Assembly: GCF_026151205.1 (NCBI RefSeq)
Contig: NC_087082.1
Span: 13,365,865 to 13,429,864, forward strand
Direction of reading: 5' to 3'
DNA from: Bolinopsis microptera
Lineage: Eukaryota; Ctenophora; Tentaculata; Lobata; Bolinopsidae
Length of the DNA stretch: 64,000 nt
The notes under the pieces are model-generated. The model was not told the origin of the DNA. It did no database searches and saw nothing but the letters and a program-made list of their open reading frames with translations. The position numbers were made by a program, and so were the translations under genes. Position 1 is the stretch's first letter, and the number at the start of each line of letters is the position of its first letter. Positions 1 through 11,700 of this stretch are shown here, piece after piece.

Positions 1-699
1 CCCAGCAGGCGGTAAGGTTTTCTGGGAAATAATAGTATTTGTATTTAAATAACTTAACGGGTGATACTCTTAAGTTTTAAAATGTTAATTGTTCCAAATT
101 GATCGTCAATATTGATATCAAGACTGTCGACGAGTCCAACTACCAACTCGGCGCGTGTTTTGGCAGATTTTAAATTGATAAACTCGATGGTTGTAAAACA
201 AATATTTTACGAGTATCACCAATCACGCGTTACAAGTTATAACCACATGTATATTGTTTACAAAGCCTTGGGTCCCTGGGGTCCTTGGCATGGGGTCCGG
301 TCCCCCATTGGCCATTTATATATAATATAATCGCCACTCAAACTTTTTACGCAGTTTCGAGTTGTATCATGTTGTGACCCCTATTGTTGTTTCACTTGTT
401 TCATTAAGTATCGTGGCAAAAGTCACGATACAGCCGTTGCTCTAACCATACTAGAGCCCTCTCGCTTGTGAAACAAGCGCGTCACGCAGTACGCGTATAC
501 ACATGGCTATGTGAAATACGGTCACGCACTCGATCGTGTGCGCGGCAGGTCTACCCAGGAAACCATACCGGCTGGGGCCTAACTAACTTCAAAAGTAAAA
601 GAGATAGAAACTTCCAGTTTTTTGAAAAATGTTCGCCTGGCCTTGCGTCATTTGTAAAAATAACGCTTCCCTTTGTATCACGTTGCGACCCCCACGGTC

Positions 700-803
700 G
701 TTTCACTATCGTTTCACTTTATCGTTTCACTTTATCGTTTCACTTTATCGTTTCACTTTATCGTTTCACTTTATCGTTTCACACTATCGTTTCACTTTAT
801 CGT
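700..803 (+). repeat. 13-bp tandem repeat in left palindrome arm
   Basis: About eight units of TTTATCGTTTCAC (with CACTATCG variants) lie in tandem. The mirror array in the right arm is two units longer, so the arms have slipped independently since the palindrome formed. Confidence 0.9.
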
Positions 804-1043
804 TCTGACGATACAGGGGGAGCCGCGCACTTCGTGCGCGGCGGGTCATACAACGTATGATGACAATATTGAATATTTTACGAGTATCACCCGTTCGTTA
901 AAAAATGATTTAACTTTTTTGGAGATTTTGAGATAATTCAAAATTTACATTGTACATGTTTCAAATTTTTCCTCTAAGGGAAGCTTGTCATACGTTGTAT
1001 GACCCGCCGCGCACGAAGTGCGCGGCTCCCCCTGTATCGTCAG

Positions 1044-1174
1044 AACGATAAAGTGAAACGATAGTGTGAAACGATAAAGTGAAACGATAAAGTGAAACGA
1101 TAAAGTGAAACGATAAAGTGAAACGATAAAGTGAAACGATAAAGTGAAACGATAAAGTGAAACGATAGTGAAAC
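1044..1174 (-). repeat. 13-bp tandem repeat in right palindrome arm
   Basis: About ten units of the same 13-mer, read on the minus strand. The array is 26 bp longer than its partner in the left arm, which is the main asymmetry of the palindrome. Confidence 0.9.
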
Positions 1175-1847
1175 GACCGTGGGGGTCGCAACGTGATACA
1201 AAGGGAAGCGTTATTTTTACAAATGACGCAAGGCCAGGCGAACATTTTTCAAAAAACTGGAAGTTTCTATCTCTTTTACTTTTGAAGTTAGTTAGGCCCC
1301 AGCCGGTATGGTTTCCTGGGTAGACCTGCCGCGCACACGATCGAGTGCGTGACCGTATTTCACATAGCCATGTGTATACGCGTACTGCGTGACGCGCTTG
1401 TTTCACAAGCGAGAGGGCTCTAGTATGGTTAGAGCAACGGCTGTATCGTGACTTTTGCCACGATACTTAATGAAACAAGTGAAACAACAATAGGGGTCAC
1501 AACATGATACAACTCGAAACTGCGTAAAAAGTTTGAGTGGCGATTATATTATATATAAATGGCCAATGGGGGACCGGACCCCATGCCAAGGACCCCAGGG
1601 ACCCAAGGCTTTGTAAACAATATACATGTGGTTATAACTTGTAACGCGTGATTGGTGATACTCGTAAAATATTTGTTTTACAACCATCGAGTTTATCAAT
1701 TTAAAATCTGCCAAAACACGCGCCGAGTTGGTAGTTGGACTCGTCGACAGTCTTGATATCAATATTGACGATCAATTTGGAACAATTAACATTTTAAAAC
1801 TTAAGAGTATCACCCGTTAAGTTATTTAAATACAAATACTATTATTT

Positions 1848-2177
1848 CCCAGAAAACCTTACCGCCTGCTGGGCTTGCTAGAGGTTATAGATTTTCAACA
1901 GCACGTTGGGCGTCGCGCGTCACATCGAGTTTACCTTTCACACGCTGCATTTAGTTTAGTAGTCATGACAACGACATGACTTTGCAAAGTTTAAAAGCTG
2001 CAATCTTTAATTTAGCCAAAAATCAAACTTTTTGGTTTAATTCAGAATCTAAATTGTCCCCAATTGTGCTCCTGGGGAGCCTCCTTTAAATTTACGAGAC
2101 GGACATTTTGTTGAAAACCGGAAGGTTCTATCTATTTTACTTTTGGAGATATACCCCAGCCGGTAGGGTTTCCTGGG
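1848..2177. mobile_element. 330-bp non-autonomous element, copy 1
   Basis: The element begins CCCAGAAAACC...CTGGG and ends CCCAGCC...CCTGGG, so its ends are imperfect inverted repeats of about 25 bp. Each end is itself an inverted CCCAG/CTGGG pair. Its first 26 bases are also the right end of the large palindrome. There is no coding potential and no clear target duplication. The palindrome arms carry a diverged form of its 3' part (aactggaagtttctatctc ahead of the CCCAG module), so the two are related. Superfamily unknown. Confidence 0.75.
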
Positions 2178-2528
2178 CCGAACCTACGCGCGTATAAAAG
2201 AATTTGCGCTCTCATTTTAAAACGTTCACTTTGACAAACCATAACTCTCCACCAATCAAGTCAAATTTCAATTTTAAAATATCAAAAGAAAGTAGAGAAT
2301 TTCGCCAACAAGAAAGGGGACTCCTGGATAGGTAGGTAAAAACGCGATCTTCGTCCTCAAAATCGACTTTTAAAACTTCATACATTTTCCGCCGAAATTG
2401 TAAGTCTTATATCGCAAAACATCCCCCTACCTCCCTGCAACTCCCCCCCCCCCCCTCTTTCCACTTCCCCCCCCCTTCCTTCTGCTTTCTTTTGCAGCTG
2501 AACTATGAACTCTTAGCTCTCTCGCCTA
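2178..2528. other. Spacer with two poly-C tracts
   Basis: A 351-bp spacer between the two identical 330-bp copies. It holds C-runs near 2447 and 2467 followed by a pyrimidine stretch. No gene is apparent. Confidence 0.6.
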
Positions 2529-2858
2529 CCCAGAAAACCTTACCGCCTGCTGGGCTTGCTAGAGGTTATAGATTTTCAACAGCACGTTGGGCGTCGCGCG
2601 TCACATCGAGTTTACCTTTCACACGCTGCATTTAGTTTAGTAGTCATGACAACGACATGACTTTGCAAAGTTTAAAAGCTGCAATCTTTAATTTAGCCAA
2701 AAATCAAACTTTTTGGTTTAATTCAGAATCTAAATTGTCCCCAATTGTGCTCCTGGGGAGCCTCCTTTAAATTTACGAGACGGACATTTTGTTGAAAACC
2801 GGAAGGTTCTATCTATTTTACTTTTGGAGATATACCCCAGCCGGTAGGGTTTCCTGGG
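2529..2858. mobile_element. 330-bp non-autonomous element, copy 2
   Basis: By eye it matches copy 1 base for base in the same orientation. Identical length and sequence indicate a very recent duplication or insertion. Flanking bases (CCTAC left, TTGTC right) give no obvious target duplication, so tandem duplication of a 681-bp unit (element plus spacer) is an alternative to transposition. Confidence 0.8.
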
Positions 2859-3757
2859 TTGTCTTTAAAAAAGATCAAATCGTTGTTTAACTTTCAGATG
2901 TAACAACAATCAAAAAACATGTTAATAATATAATTGTTACTAGTACTGCAATGAATTAAAATGTATCGGCGAATATTACAAATTTAAAAGCTTATTTGAT
3001 CCCCACGAGTATTTTTTCCCTGAAAGTAATCTCATAGTCTGTTTTAACTTGTTCCTGCCTCCTGGTTGTTTATCTGAAACACACGTATTTAATTTGAAGT
3101 ACAATAGCTGAAATTTGATTTTCTGTCCTCTCTAATGACTATATATACTGGCCAACGCTTTGGTTATTAAGTAAGCAGTGAGACAAATTAAATTTGACCA
3201 ATGGATATAAATACCAATTTTTTATCACCAGGAACAGTCTTTTCTGTTTGCCGCATACATTTCATGTGATGGTCAATGGTGTAGTTTGACTGCTGACGTC
3301 TTAATCAATTATCTTGACATTGCAAAATACAACATTCTAATATCTAAGTTAAGCAAACATCTCGTACAAAATTTTTAGAATTTCTTCTCATATGACTTAT
3401 ATGACGCGCATGGCACTGTTTTACCTGGCTCTTTTCAAACTTCCTGAACAGGAAGCTATACGTGAGAGAAGCGAGTAATAGAATAGCAAGCTAGGTAAGG
3501 CACTGTTATGTGTTTGCTCTGCGCCGCTGTGGTATATGTATATGGTGAATTTATAGTGTTTACGGATAATAACAAATTTAACAAAATAGTCTATGCAATG
3601 GCTCGGGTTGGTTCTGAATACTTAATTCTGAATATTTAATTCTGAATATTTAATTGGTTCTGAATATGGGGGTTTATTTCGCCTGTCATATATCTTATCT
3701 TTACAATTACACGCATTACAGGAAAATGATAATGCGTATACAACAAGGTAAACTTAC
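2859..3757. other. No gene seen; 3' side of the kringle gene
   Basis: AT-rich sequence with no exon I can support. It lies downstream (minus strand) of the last recognised CCP exon, which ends in a splice donor, so at least one further 3' exon must lie here or to the left. Confidence 0.4.
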
Positions 3758-5736
3758 TAATTATTGAGCAATGTGATGTTTCTTCTGGAGAGGACGCTAT
3801 TTTTCCATCCTGACAGATGGCCTTGATGTTCCCTCTTGTTTTTGCGTGATTTGGTGGGCAGGTGTAGGTTATTTCTGTCCCATGTTCAGCTGGTAACTGA
3901 GAGTCATCTACTACGAGATTCTTTGGGTCGACAATGTTACAATCAGCTGAAATTGCATATTTTCAGGTTTAATTAATGAATTCCACGCTACCCAAAACCA
4001 AAAAGGTTAAAATAGTGATATGTTGTTTCTCCCCCAATTAACTTAACCATTAAATAAATAATGATCAGTATTTCTAGTATAACAACGGGGAAACTATATA
4101 TGTTAAGCGTACACTAACCACGACAATCCGGATGTTGTCCTGTTGGAATGAGTTCTCCGTCCTGACAATCTGCTGTGTCACCTCCCTTGTTGGTGTAGTC
4201 TTCAGGACAGCTCAAGGTAATCTCCGTTCCGTGTTGAACCGGTAGTGCTGGTTCTACTAAAACATTAGACCAAGTTGTGTCTAGGATCTTGCAGTCAACT
4301 GAAATAATCCCTGTTATCTATGGATCAAGGTCTTATAGAGTTATAGTTATAAAGTGTGCAGTAGTAGTGTCGACACGAAATCTTTTAAATTACGTATATA
4401 ATACAGAGGAGTTAAAATGAAAACAAATGTTTGTTTAGCTCATTATTCGTTTTGCAAAGCTTCAGCTGACGATCGATATACATACTCAATCTATAATTGT
4501 AACTTACAACAACATAGTTGTAAGAGATAATACCTGGGCAGGGATGGGCGTTACAGGACTGAGTCTGGGAGGATGATCCGGAACAGTCAGCACCACCGTC
4601 TTTTGGGGAAGGATTAGTACAGGTCCGTGTCCTTGTCCGTGTTCCTCCCCCACACTCTGCAGAGCAGGACCACCAAGAAGAGTAGGAACTCCAACCTCCA
4701 TTCCTCGGGGCTGAGAGAGGCCGATTAAATTTTTACGCAGCATTTTCTAAAATATCAATCAACAAATCTTGAAATAAAGTATTGGGCTCAGGGAGCCCAA
4801 TTTGAAAATTAAAGCTGACTAGAAGCTAACAATGTCAACTCACAACAAGTTGGGACGGAGCAGTAGTCCCATCTAGTTCCTGAGTCCATCGTGTAGCACC
4901 AAACTTTATCGTACTCCGCCTCTGGGTTTCGGCAATAGTTGTGATCGCCAGTACCCGCACTGCAGTAGGGATTGGTGAGAAGAATTATACATCGTGTATT
5001 TTTTTTAATGGTTTCTGGGGGGTGGGTTTCTGAAAATCCTGACGTCCGGAAAGTTTTGCAGAATTAAAGAAGAAGTCCTATTTATTTCAACTCTTTGAAT
5101 TTTATTCCAACTCTTTGAATTTTATTAACAATGAATTTGAGTTGGTTTTATTTGTATTCTTAAAAGTAGCTGGAAATCCGGACGTCCGGGGGAGGGGGTG
5201 TGGTTTTGAAACTTCGGACACACCCCGACAGGGGGAGGGGGTGGTCTGACAATCTGCGATTAAATATGTAAAAGAAATCTTTCTGTGAATGATATTTTTG
5301 ATCTGTATTATCTCCGTAATTTAGCTTATGACCAGATATATTGGCAGAAATTACAATGACGTTTTGATATTTAGTTATTTGTTTTAGGGAAAGATTAAAC
5401 TTGGGCGTTGTTTTAACTATTCCTTGTTAAGAAATTTTACTTAATAATGATAAAAATCTAAGTTATTGTGAATATCAAGCTAAGGCTAAGCAAGTCTCTG
5501 CGAACCACATCCAGAATTTGGGTGATTAAACTACCAAACTTTGTTAAAAACAAGTGATTATAAAATATCATTATTAAAATATTATTATAAGTATACTCAC
5601 AATTCCCTTATCTTTGATTCGTGGGGACTATCTGACAACCAATTCTGACATGTGACGCCGTTAACTGTTGTAGATTTAGTCCCCCGATATCCTGATCCCT
5701 TGTTACTTCTATCATAGGCATCCCAACATTCCAGGA
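3758..5736 (-). CDS. Secreted/extracellular kringle-TSP1-CCP-CCP protein (partial, five exons)
   Basis: Minus-strand exons are 5601-5736 and 4844-4959 (kringle halves), 4534-4710 (TSP1), 4119-4299 and 3758-3946 (two CCP/Sushi-like). The kringle has six cysteines with [21 protein letters not shown] and VWCY motifs, split at the usual intron. The TSP1 repeat has six cysteines and a W-rich start ([10 protein letters not shown]). Each CCP-like module has four cysteines and an HGTEIT...C core. Domain borders are all phase 1, the signature of exon shuffling. Every exon has AG and GT neighbours. Exon 4119-4299 is one base too long because of an A-run at 4259-4263, so it reads out of frame after about ten codons: a sequencing error or a real lesion. 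No start, signal peptide or stop is visible, so both ends lie outside the recognised part. Likely role is extracellular binding or adhesion; the ligand is unknown. Confidence 0.85.
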
Positions 5737-7712
5737 CTGAAATTTTAAGGAAATATAATGATATATTTCAGTGGTTTTTCGGCAACAGAACATTTATCCC
5801 AGAAATTCCAAAAATTGGAAGGCGAAAATTGCACTGCGCTGATTCACCCTCAGAACTTGAAACAGAACGGTTTAATTGAAGCCTAACTCACCACTTAAAG
5901 ACGAAGTGATCGATCGTAAGATTAACAAGAGAAACATTGACATTGTCTTGCTTTCTGTAGGTAGTAAATATTTATAATGTAAATTTTTGGTTGTTAATAC
6001 TCACACTCTGTAACCTTTAAAAAGTAGATCAAGGATAAAATGTGTTATATGGAACATTCTCTACCTTATGTTATTGTAGCAGGTAGCTAACATGTATATC
6101 TAAATAGGGGTATGATACTAGCTAAAATATCATTTTAAAACAGAAATTAACGGTAGTGGCTTCGTGATCATTTCGCTTATATTTGGCTACCCTTGAAAGT
6201 ATATAAATATATGAAAAATAATCAAGGGATCGAATAGAGAAACCAAAATGTTTGCCTGAATCTAAAAAGGATGACATGAGACGGGAAATAAACTTGAAGC
6301 GGCTGAACATACTAAAATCGAAGCTATGGGGTCGAGGGTACCTCTGGAGCCAAAGAACAATTGCATTGTCACTAGGGAACAAAGCAATTATGGGATCAGA
6401 CAAATACTATTTATCCATTAGTTGTATAACTGACATTTGTCTCAATTATACGAGACCTCTGGACAAAAGAAACAATAGTTAAGTAATAGGTCCCTGGTAA
6501 GCAGGGATGTTTCATGTTATATTAATCCATGAACTGGTCATGTTGACTATTGACGGTTAATAACCTAACTATACGACAATTGACACGTCATCTCCTCCCA
6601 CAATTACTGTATTCAAAATAATGACTATTGATTATTATAGGGCTCTAGCCTCTGAGCCTAAGTTGAGATCTAAAGATGCACCCCCATTGTTCATGAGGGT
6701 CAGGAGCTGGCTGGTATGTGTATGTTTTACAAACTCCGCAAAATTTTGTGGTATTACTCCAATTGCAGAGACCCATCTTTCGTTATACATATAAAGAGGG
6801 ATGATAGCAAAAAGGATAAGGGGTAAAGAGAGAAAATGGGGGAAAATAAAACAAGGAAGGAAAACGAGGTATTAACCGATGTAAAACGTCCGAAGGACGG
6901 GCATTCTGCTAGTTAGTGTGTTTAACAATCAGGGCTACATAGAAATTATCAGAACATTGGTTAAAATTGGTCGTTATAGATAAGTTAAATAAATTAAGCA
7001 TCTCAGCTCTCTGTTCTGTTAAATTAATTTCACATTAATACAGGCGTAGGAGGGTTTCAAATTATAATTTATCTCAATTATCTGTGACCGCCCTTGAATG
7101 TAGATCTACTAGAATTCTTGCTTGGACCCAATATCCAAAAACATAACGATAAGATGACATGGAGTGCAAAATAAAGCACTGCTAACGTTAGAATTGTGAC
7201 TTAAAGCCCAGCCCATGCGAAACCTGGATTTAAGGTTCAATATAAAAATAAAACCAGGCTTGCTCGCAGAAAATTATATACGTGATCATGAGATCAGCAT
7301 TTTAGTATTCTTTATAAACCATGATGTACGAACAGGAATATTTAACTGACTTATCCATATCTTAACTGCAGAATGGACCTTTTAGTTTTATAAGAGTCAA
7401 ATGACATGACACCACAAACCTGCTGAATCAATGGGAAACCCGGAGTCAAGGTTCAGCTTCAGGCGCCCTGCGCCTGCAGAAAAATTTAAATACGATTAGG
7501 CAGGGACTGGGAGGATGTTTAATGTTTGCATAAACCATGAGGCATCAGCTAACAGACAGACTTGTCCATGCATCAAGTCTATTAGGGTAGTTGAAGTAAG
7601 GGGCATTGTGATAATTTTTGAAGTAGACAAACAATAGCAGATTGAACCCACACGGGTCTGTTTAAGGTATACTGAGGATCGTTTTGAAGTTCTGTATAAT
7701 CCATGAGCTGTT
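5737..7712. other. No supported gene; diverged ~230-bp repeats at 7200-7712
   Basis: This is the 5' side of the kringle gene, and earlier exons may lie here but I could not identify one. From about 7200 on, three blocks share the pattern 'aaccTGGatttaaGGTtcaa ... ataaaCCATGA', suggesting an old, degenerate tandem repeat with a period near 220-230 bp. Confidence 0.35.
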
Positions 7713-8249
7713 AAAGTTAAACTTGTAAAACCTGACCCTTTACGGTCCCTCTAATGGCCATTAAGAGATCCATTTGTACTGGCTCTGGACTCAGAGTCTA
7801 AGTTGAGCGGCTATAAATAAAATTTTCATTGTTCAAAAGATGGCGGTGCTCATTGATGTGTTTCCTAGTATTTGGATAATCGAACCGTAGAGAACAGCGA
7901 GTTTTATAAGGTGGGTTAAAGAATTGTTCAATTACACATAGAATAACAGTACTAGTAGAAATCCAGGTCAAAGTTAAACTTGTAAACAAAGTTAAACTTG
8001 TAAAACCTGACCCTTTACGGTCCCTCTAATGGCCATTAAGAGATCCATTTGTACTGGCTCTGGACTCAGAGTGTAAGTTGAGCGGCTATAAATAAAATTT
8101 CCATTGTTCAAAAGATGGCGGTGCTCATTGATGTGTTTCCTAGTACTTGGATAATCGAACCGTAGAGAACAGCGAGTTTTATAAGGTGGGTTAAAGAATT
8201 GTTCAATTACACATAGAATAACAGTACTAGTAGAAATCCAGGTCAAAAA
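7713..8249. repeat. 275-bp direct tandem duplication
   Basis: Two adjacent copies (7713-7987 and 7988-8249) begin aaagttaaacttgtaaaacc. They differ at only a few bases, for example tctaagttg versus tgtaagttg. A partial extra start (aaagttaaacttgtaaac) sits at the junction. No function is evident. Confidence 0.9.
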
Positions 8250-8344
8250 TATTTGATGATAACGGGCAATAGATCTATGAAATTGTGTCAAAAGTTTACA
8301 TTTCTTACATACATGTTACATGGCGAAATCTCCATCCAAAAGGA

Positions 8345-8650
8345 TTAGTCTGCGTCATCTGCGTCATTACTTTGTATTATACAACTTCGGCGGGTAATAT
8401 TTCTCCATCCTTTTCGATCTGCAGCCAATCTTCTCATACAATCAATCGTGAGTCCATTACGATCCAATCTCTGCTCAGCATCTTCAATAAATACATCATT
8501 TAAGCTTTTCCTAGGCCTGCCTCTTGATCGTTTCCCATGCTTGGGTTTCCATTCAAGTAGATAGTTAGGTAACCGATCTTCAGGCATTCTACTGACATGT
8601 CCAAACCAACGTAGCCGTTTTGTTGCTATTATGTCAGTAAGAGCAGTTAT
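8345..8650 (-). pseudogene. 3' end of an RTE-like LINE reverse transcriptase ORF
   Basis: On the minus strand this encodes a ~100-residue C-terminal tail with RLRWFGHVSRMPEDRLP, then GKRSRGRPRKSLNDVF and LAADRKGWRN. That order is characteristic of the C-terminus of RTE/BovB-like endonuclease-reverse transcriptases. The polymerase and endonuclease are absent. Upstream the reading frame runs straight into the start of the 8.65 kb tandem unit, so the LINE is cut there. It is a truncated, non-functional insertion. Confidence 0.8.
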
Positions 8651-8779
8651 TGAAGCCCTTCTTAAAAAATATTTTTCCGCGAAGCTCCGGCACCGAGGCA
8701 CTGCAGCATGGCTCGGGGGCGCAGCCCCTCGAAAATTTTTACTTGGATTATATGCTAAAGCCAATAGTGTGGATACTGG

Positions 8780-11700
8780 CGGGGGAAGGTGATAATTGTT
8801 GTTTACGTTTTTAGGAGGCGCCCTATTCAGCAGGTTGAAGAAGGTGAAGCAAATTTTGTAATATAGCACGCTTGTAACACTTGTAACTCCTAACTCCTTC
8901 GTTGGGTTACCCCCCTTTGAAGGTCCCCCGAATTTAATTTCGCGACACGAAACTTAAAAATAACCAGAATTCTTCGACTTCTTATTAACTCATGTTGGAT
9001 GACTGTTACTGACCTAAAAATTGGGGGGGGGGCCAACCATAATTAAAGTAGATTAAAATGTAGGATTTTCCCCGATTTTGACCCGGGGATATACTTTAAT
9101 ATACGTTTAATATACTTTTAATATACTTTAATATATCCCTATCTCCCTTGGAGGCCACAACTAATTGTTGCCCAAAATAAGCTTGAAATGCAATCCTTAT
9201 CGAATTCACAAAAATCTTGAAAAAATATTGAAAACTGATGAGTTTATTTCAATTTTAAAATGAAGTTATTTTGGCTAGTAATCTGAACCGAGATATTATT
9301 CGCAAATTTTCCCCCAATTTTGTTCAATGGAGTCTTTTTTACACTTAGAATCCACTATAATCCAACAAACACTGAGTTATATCTTTCCAATAGAGTTTAG
9401 TACCCTCTTTAAAAATAATTGGAAATTTTATCGAATTTGGGCAAAAGCGAATTTGACAAATAGCGAATGCCCAAATATGCATATTTTTTAAAGTAAAGCT
9501 CATAGCTCAGCCAATTTTTGACCAATCTGGAATGAAATTCATGTACAGTCCTAAAACAAGGCTATCTTGCGAATCTGAGGTGAAAAATATAGTTCATCCA
9601 TGTAAATCTTAACGAAGAATAATAAATCTTCTAATGTAGGTATATTAAAGTATATTAAAAAGTAGGATTTTTTTTTTCCGATTTTGCCGGGATATACTTT
9701 AATAAAACTTTAAAATGTTGGCCCCCCCCCCCCAAAAATGCAACGAAAAATCGATTTAACTAGGTTTGCAGAACCTATAAATACTTCCTCACTCAACCCT
9801 CAAAATAGATGTTTATAAAGTTAATACGAGCAACAAGCAACATATATTGTTGATCCTCCTGTTCTACTCCATGACCTAGGGCCTAGGAGTTAAGCTGAAA
9901 CCGCAAGAATCGAGGCAATCCTCACCTTAAACTGATCGAACCGTACTAACACAATTTTCAATAGATATGTTCGTTGCAATATTTTTATGCAGCCTTGCAA
10001 CTTCAGTGAAGAGCAGTGTAAAAAAACGAAAACATCCATAGCAGGTTAGCACTCATGTTGGTGACTGTTCTCTCACCTACCAACATACCATTGTGCGAGA
10101 CATCGATATATGGTTGGTTTCATCACAGCCCAACGAACACGTCAAAATTCATGTTTTACTCAAGCAAAGGACATTTGTGATTTCTGCAAACGAAAGAACA
10201 AGGATATATCTCGTAACCAACTCGAACAGGTACTATCACAATTTTCAGTCCAAAAGAAACACAATGAAGGAAGGTAAACCACACCATGATATAACAATCA
10301 TAATAATAACTGAATTAAATTTTTTTTTCCTGAACGAACGGTGGCAGCCATGCACTCCGTTCCTGACCGAGCAAAACCATTTGTAATAAGAGGTGTGATG
10401 CACGTGACGCCGATCCGTCACTCACAAATAGGAAGAGTGAGCCAGACGGATATATATAATCGTTTTGTTTTCTTTTTATATCTGTATTTGACCCTCTGTT
10501 CAATTTGTTTTTTCTCTACCCACATCTTGGCTCGCGGCAATTCAATGTGCTTATATCTGTACCCGCGGTACACACGCAATTATTACGTCATGAACTAGAA
10601 AATTAGTGGTACAAAACAAGTCACATTCACATATTACATACTTGAATAACCTTTTTAACCCTAATTTTGATAGCATTGAGCAACTAAAGTTCGTGGCTTT
10701 CAAGCTGTAACCATACTCTAACTACACTACCAATTTTATTAAAATTCATAAGGTAAAGCCTTACAGAGGACATGAAATTTTGGGTTAAGTTTGACCCAAT
10801 TTACCGACTTTACCAGGTTCTACATGTGTCAGGATCAGTTTTGGGACGCTCAATGTAAATATCCCACACCCCCGGGGTTTTGACCAGGTGACATTTGAAT
10901 CACCCGCTGTAGTACCGGTTGTTATCTATCATACGTTCAATAATCACTGTTCTAATAGTGACCTTGTTACATCTGTCGGCACCGTCTTCTGCAATCCGCA
11001 ATGTGATCAATTAAAATGAGAGGGTTGCACGTGACGCCTAACAGGGTGCATGTCCAGCACATGACCCATGAAGCAAAATGCTTAGTTGCCTGTTTAAATT
11101 TCTTCCTCATTTACCGTTTTCGTTGAAAAATCCTTTTTAAATCAATCATCAGTCAGAACTCTTCAGCAGAACTTTAAAAAAACCAGGGGACGCGAACCAT
11201 AATAGGGCATCCTACGAGCAAATATAAAGTGTGTGTAAAGAGTTTATACACACGTCAATCAAGTTATTCTGTTTACCACATGTTTATCTTCTTGTTAACA
11301 ATAGGCATAGCTTCGTGATGCTAAAGAATATTTCAACTAATGTTAAGATTCGCTGAGATCTATTGACGCATGATCTTACATTTTCTTATTGCCTGCCTGG
11401 TTTGTTTTTACCAGCCGTCATAGAGCTAGCTTGTGAGGCTGGTCACCCATACCCACGGTCCACAATTTTATTGCAATATTTTGGTCATATGATTATCAGG
11501 ACATAAATGTTAGTTATAATGAATCTGGCTAACATACTACATTTAAACCCAATTTAACGTGAAAATTGGACCGAGGTCACAGTTCGTGTTTCTCCGAATG
11601 TCTCTACAACTACTAACTAATGAACGTTATAAAAATTCAGATCCGGCGGAATCTACTAACCTATACAGGTACAAGACAAATTTCAATAAAACGATAAATG

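Larger units (their letters stand above)
1..1873. repeat. Near-perfect 1.87 kb palindrome (foldback element)
   Basis: Base n pairs with base 1874-n from both ends inward, so the two arms (about 1-858 and 990-1873) are reverse complements around an unpaired centre of about 130 bp. Both ends are the same ~26-bp module, CCCAG...CTGGG, which also ends the 330-bp elements to the right. A second pair of related modules lies inside the arms at about 554-578 and 1296-1320. Reading frames in the arms mirror each other exactly and look like by-products of the symmetry, not genes. The arms differ by two 13-bp repeat units. The window begins at the first base of the element, so a left target duplication cannot be read. 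A foldback transposon is likely; a chimeric read or cloning inversion is the alternative. Confidence 0.9.

Noticed and set aside
112-1762. Mirror-image open frames in the first palindrome (72 to 153 codons)
   Set aside because: They exist in both arms only because of the symmetry, include the 13-bp repeat and match no domain.
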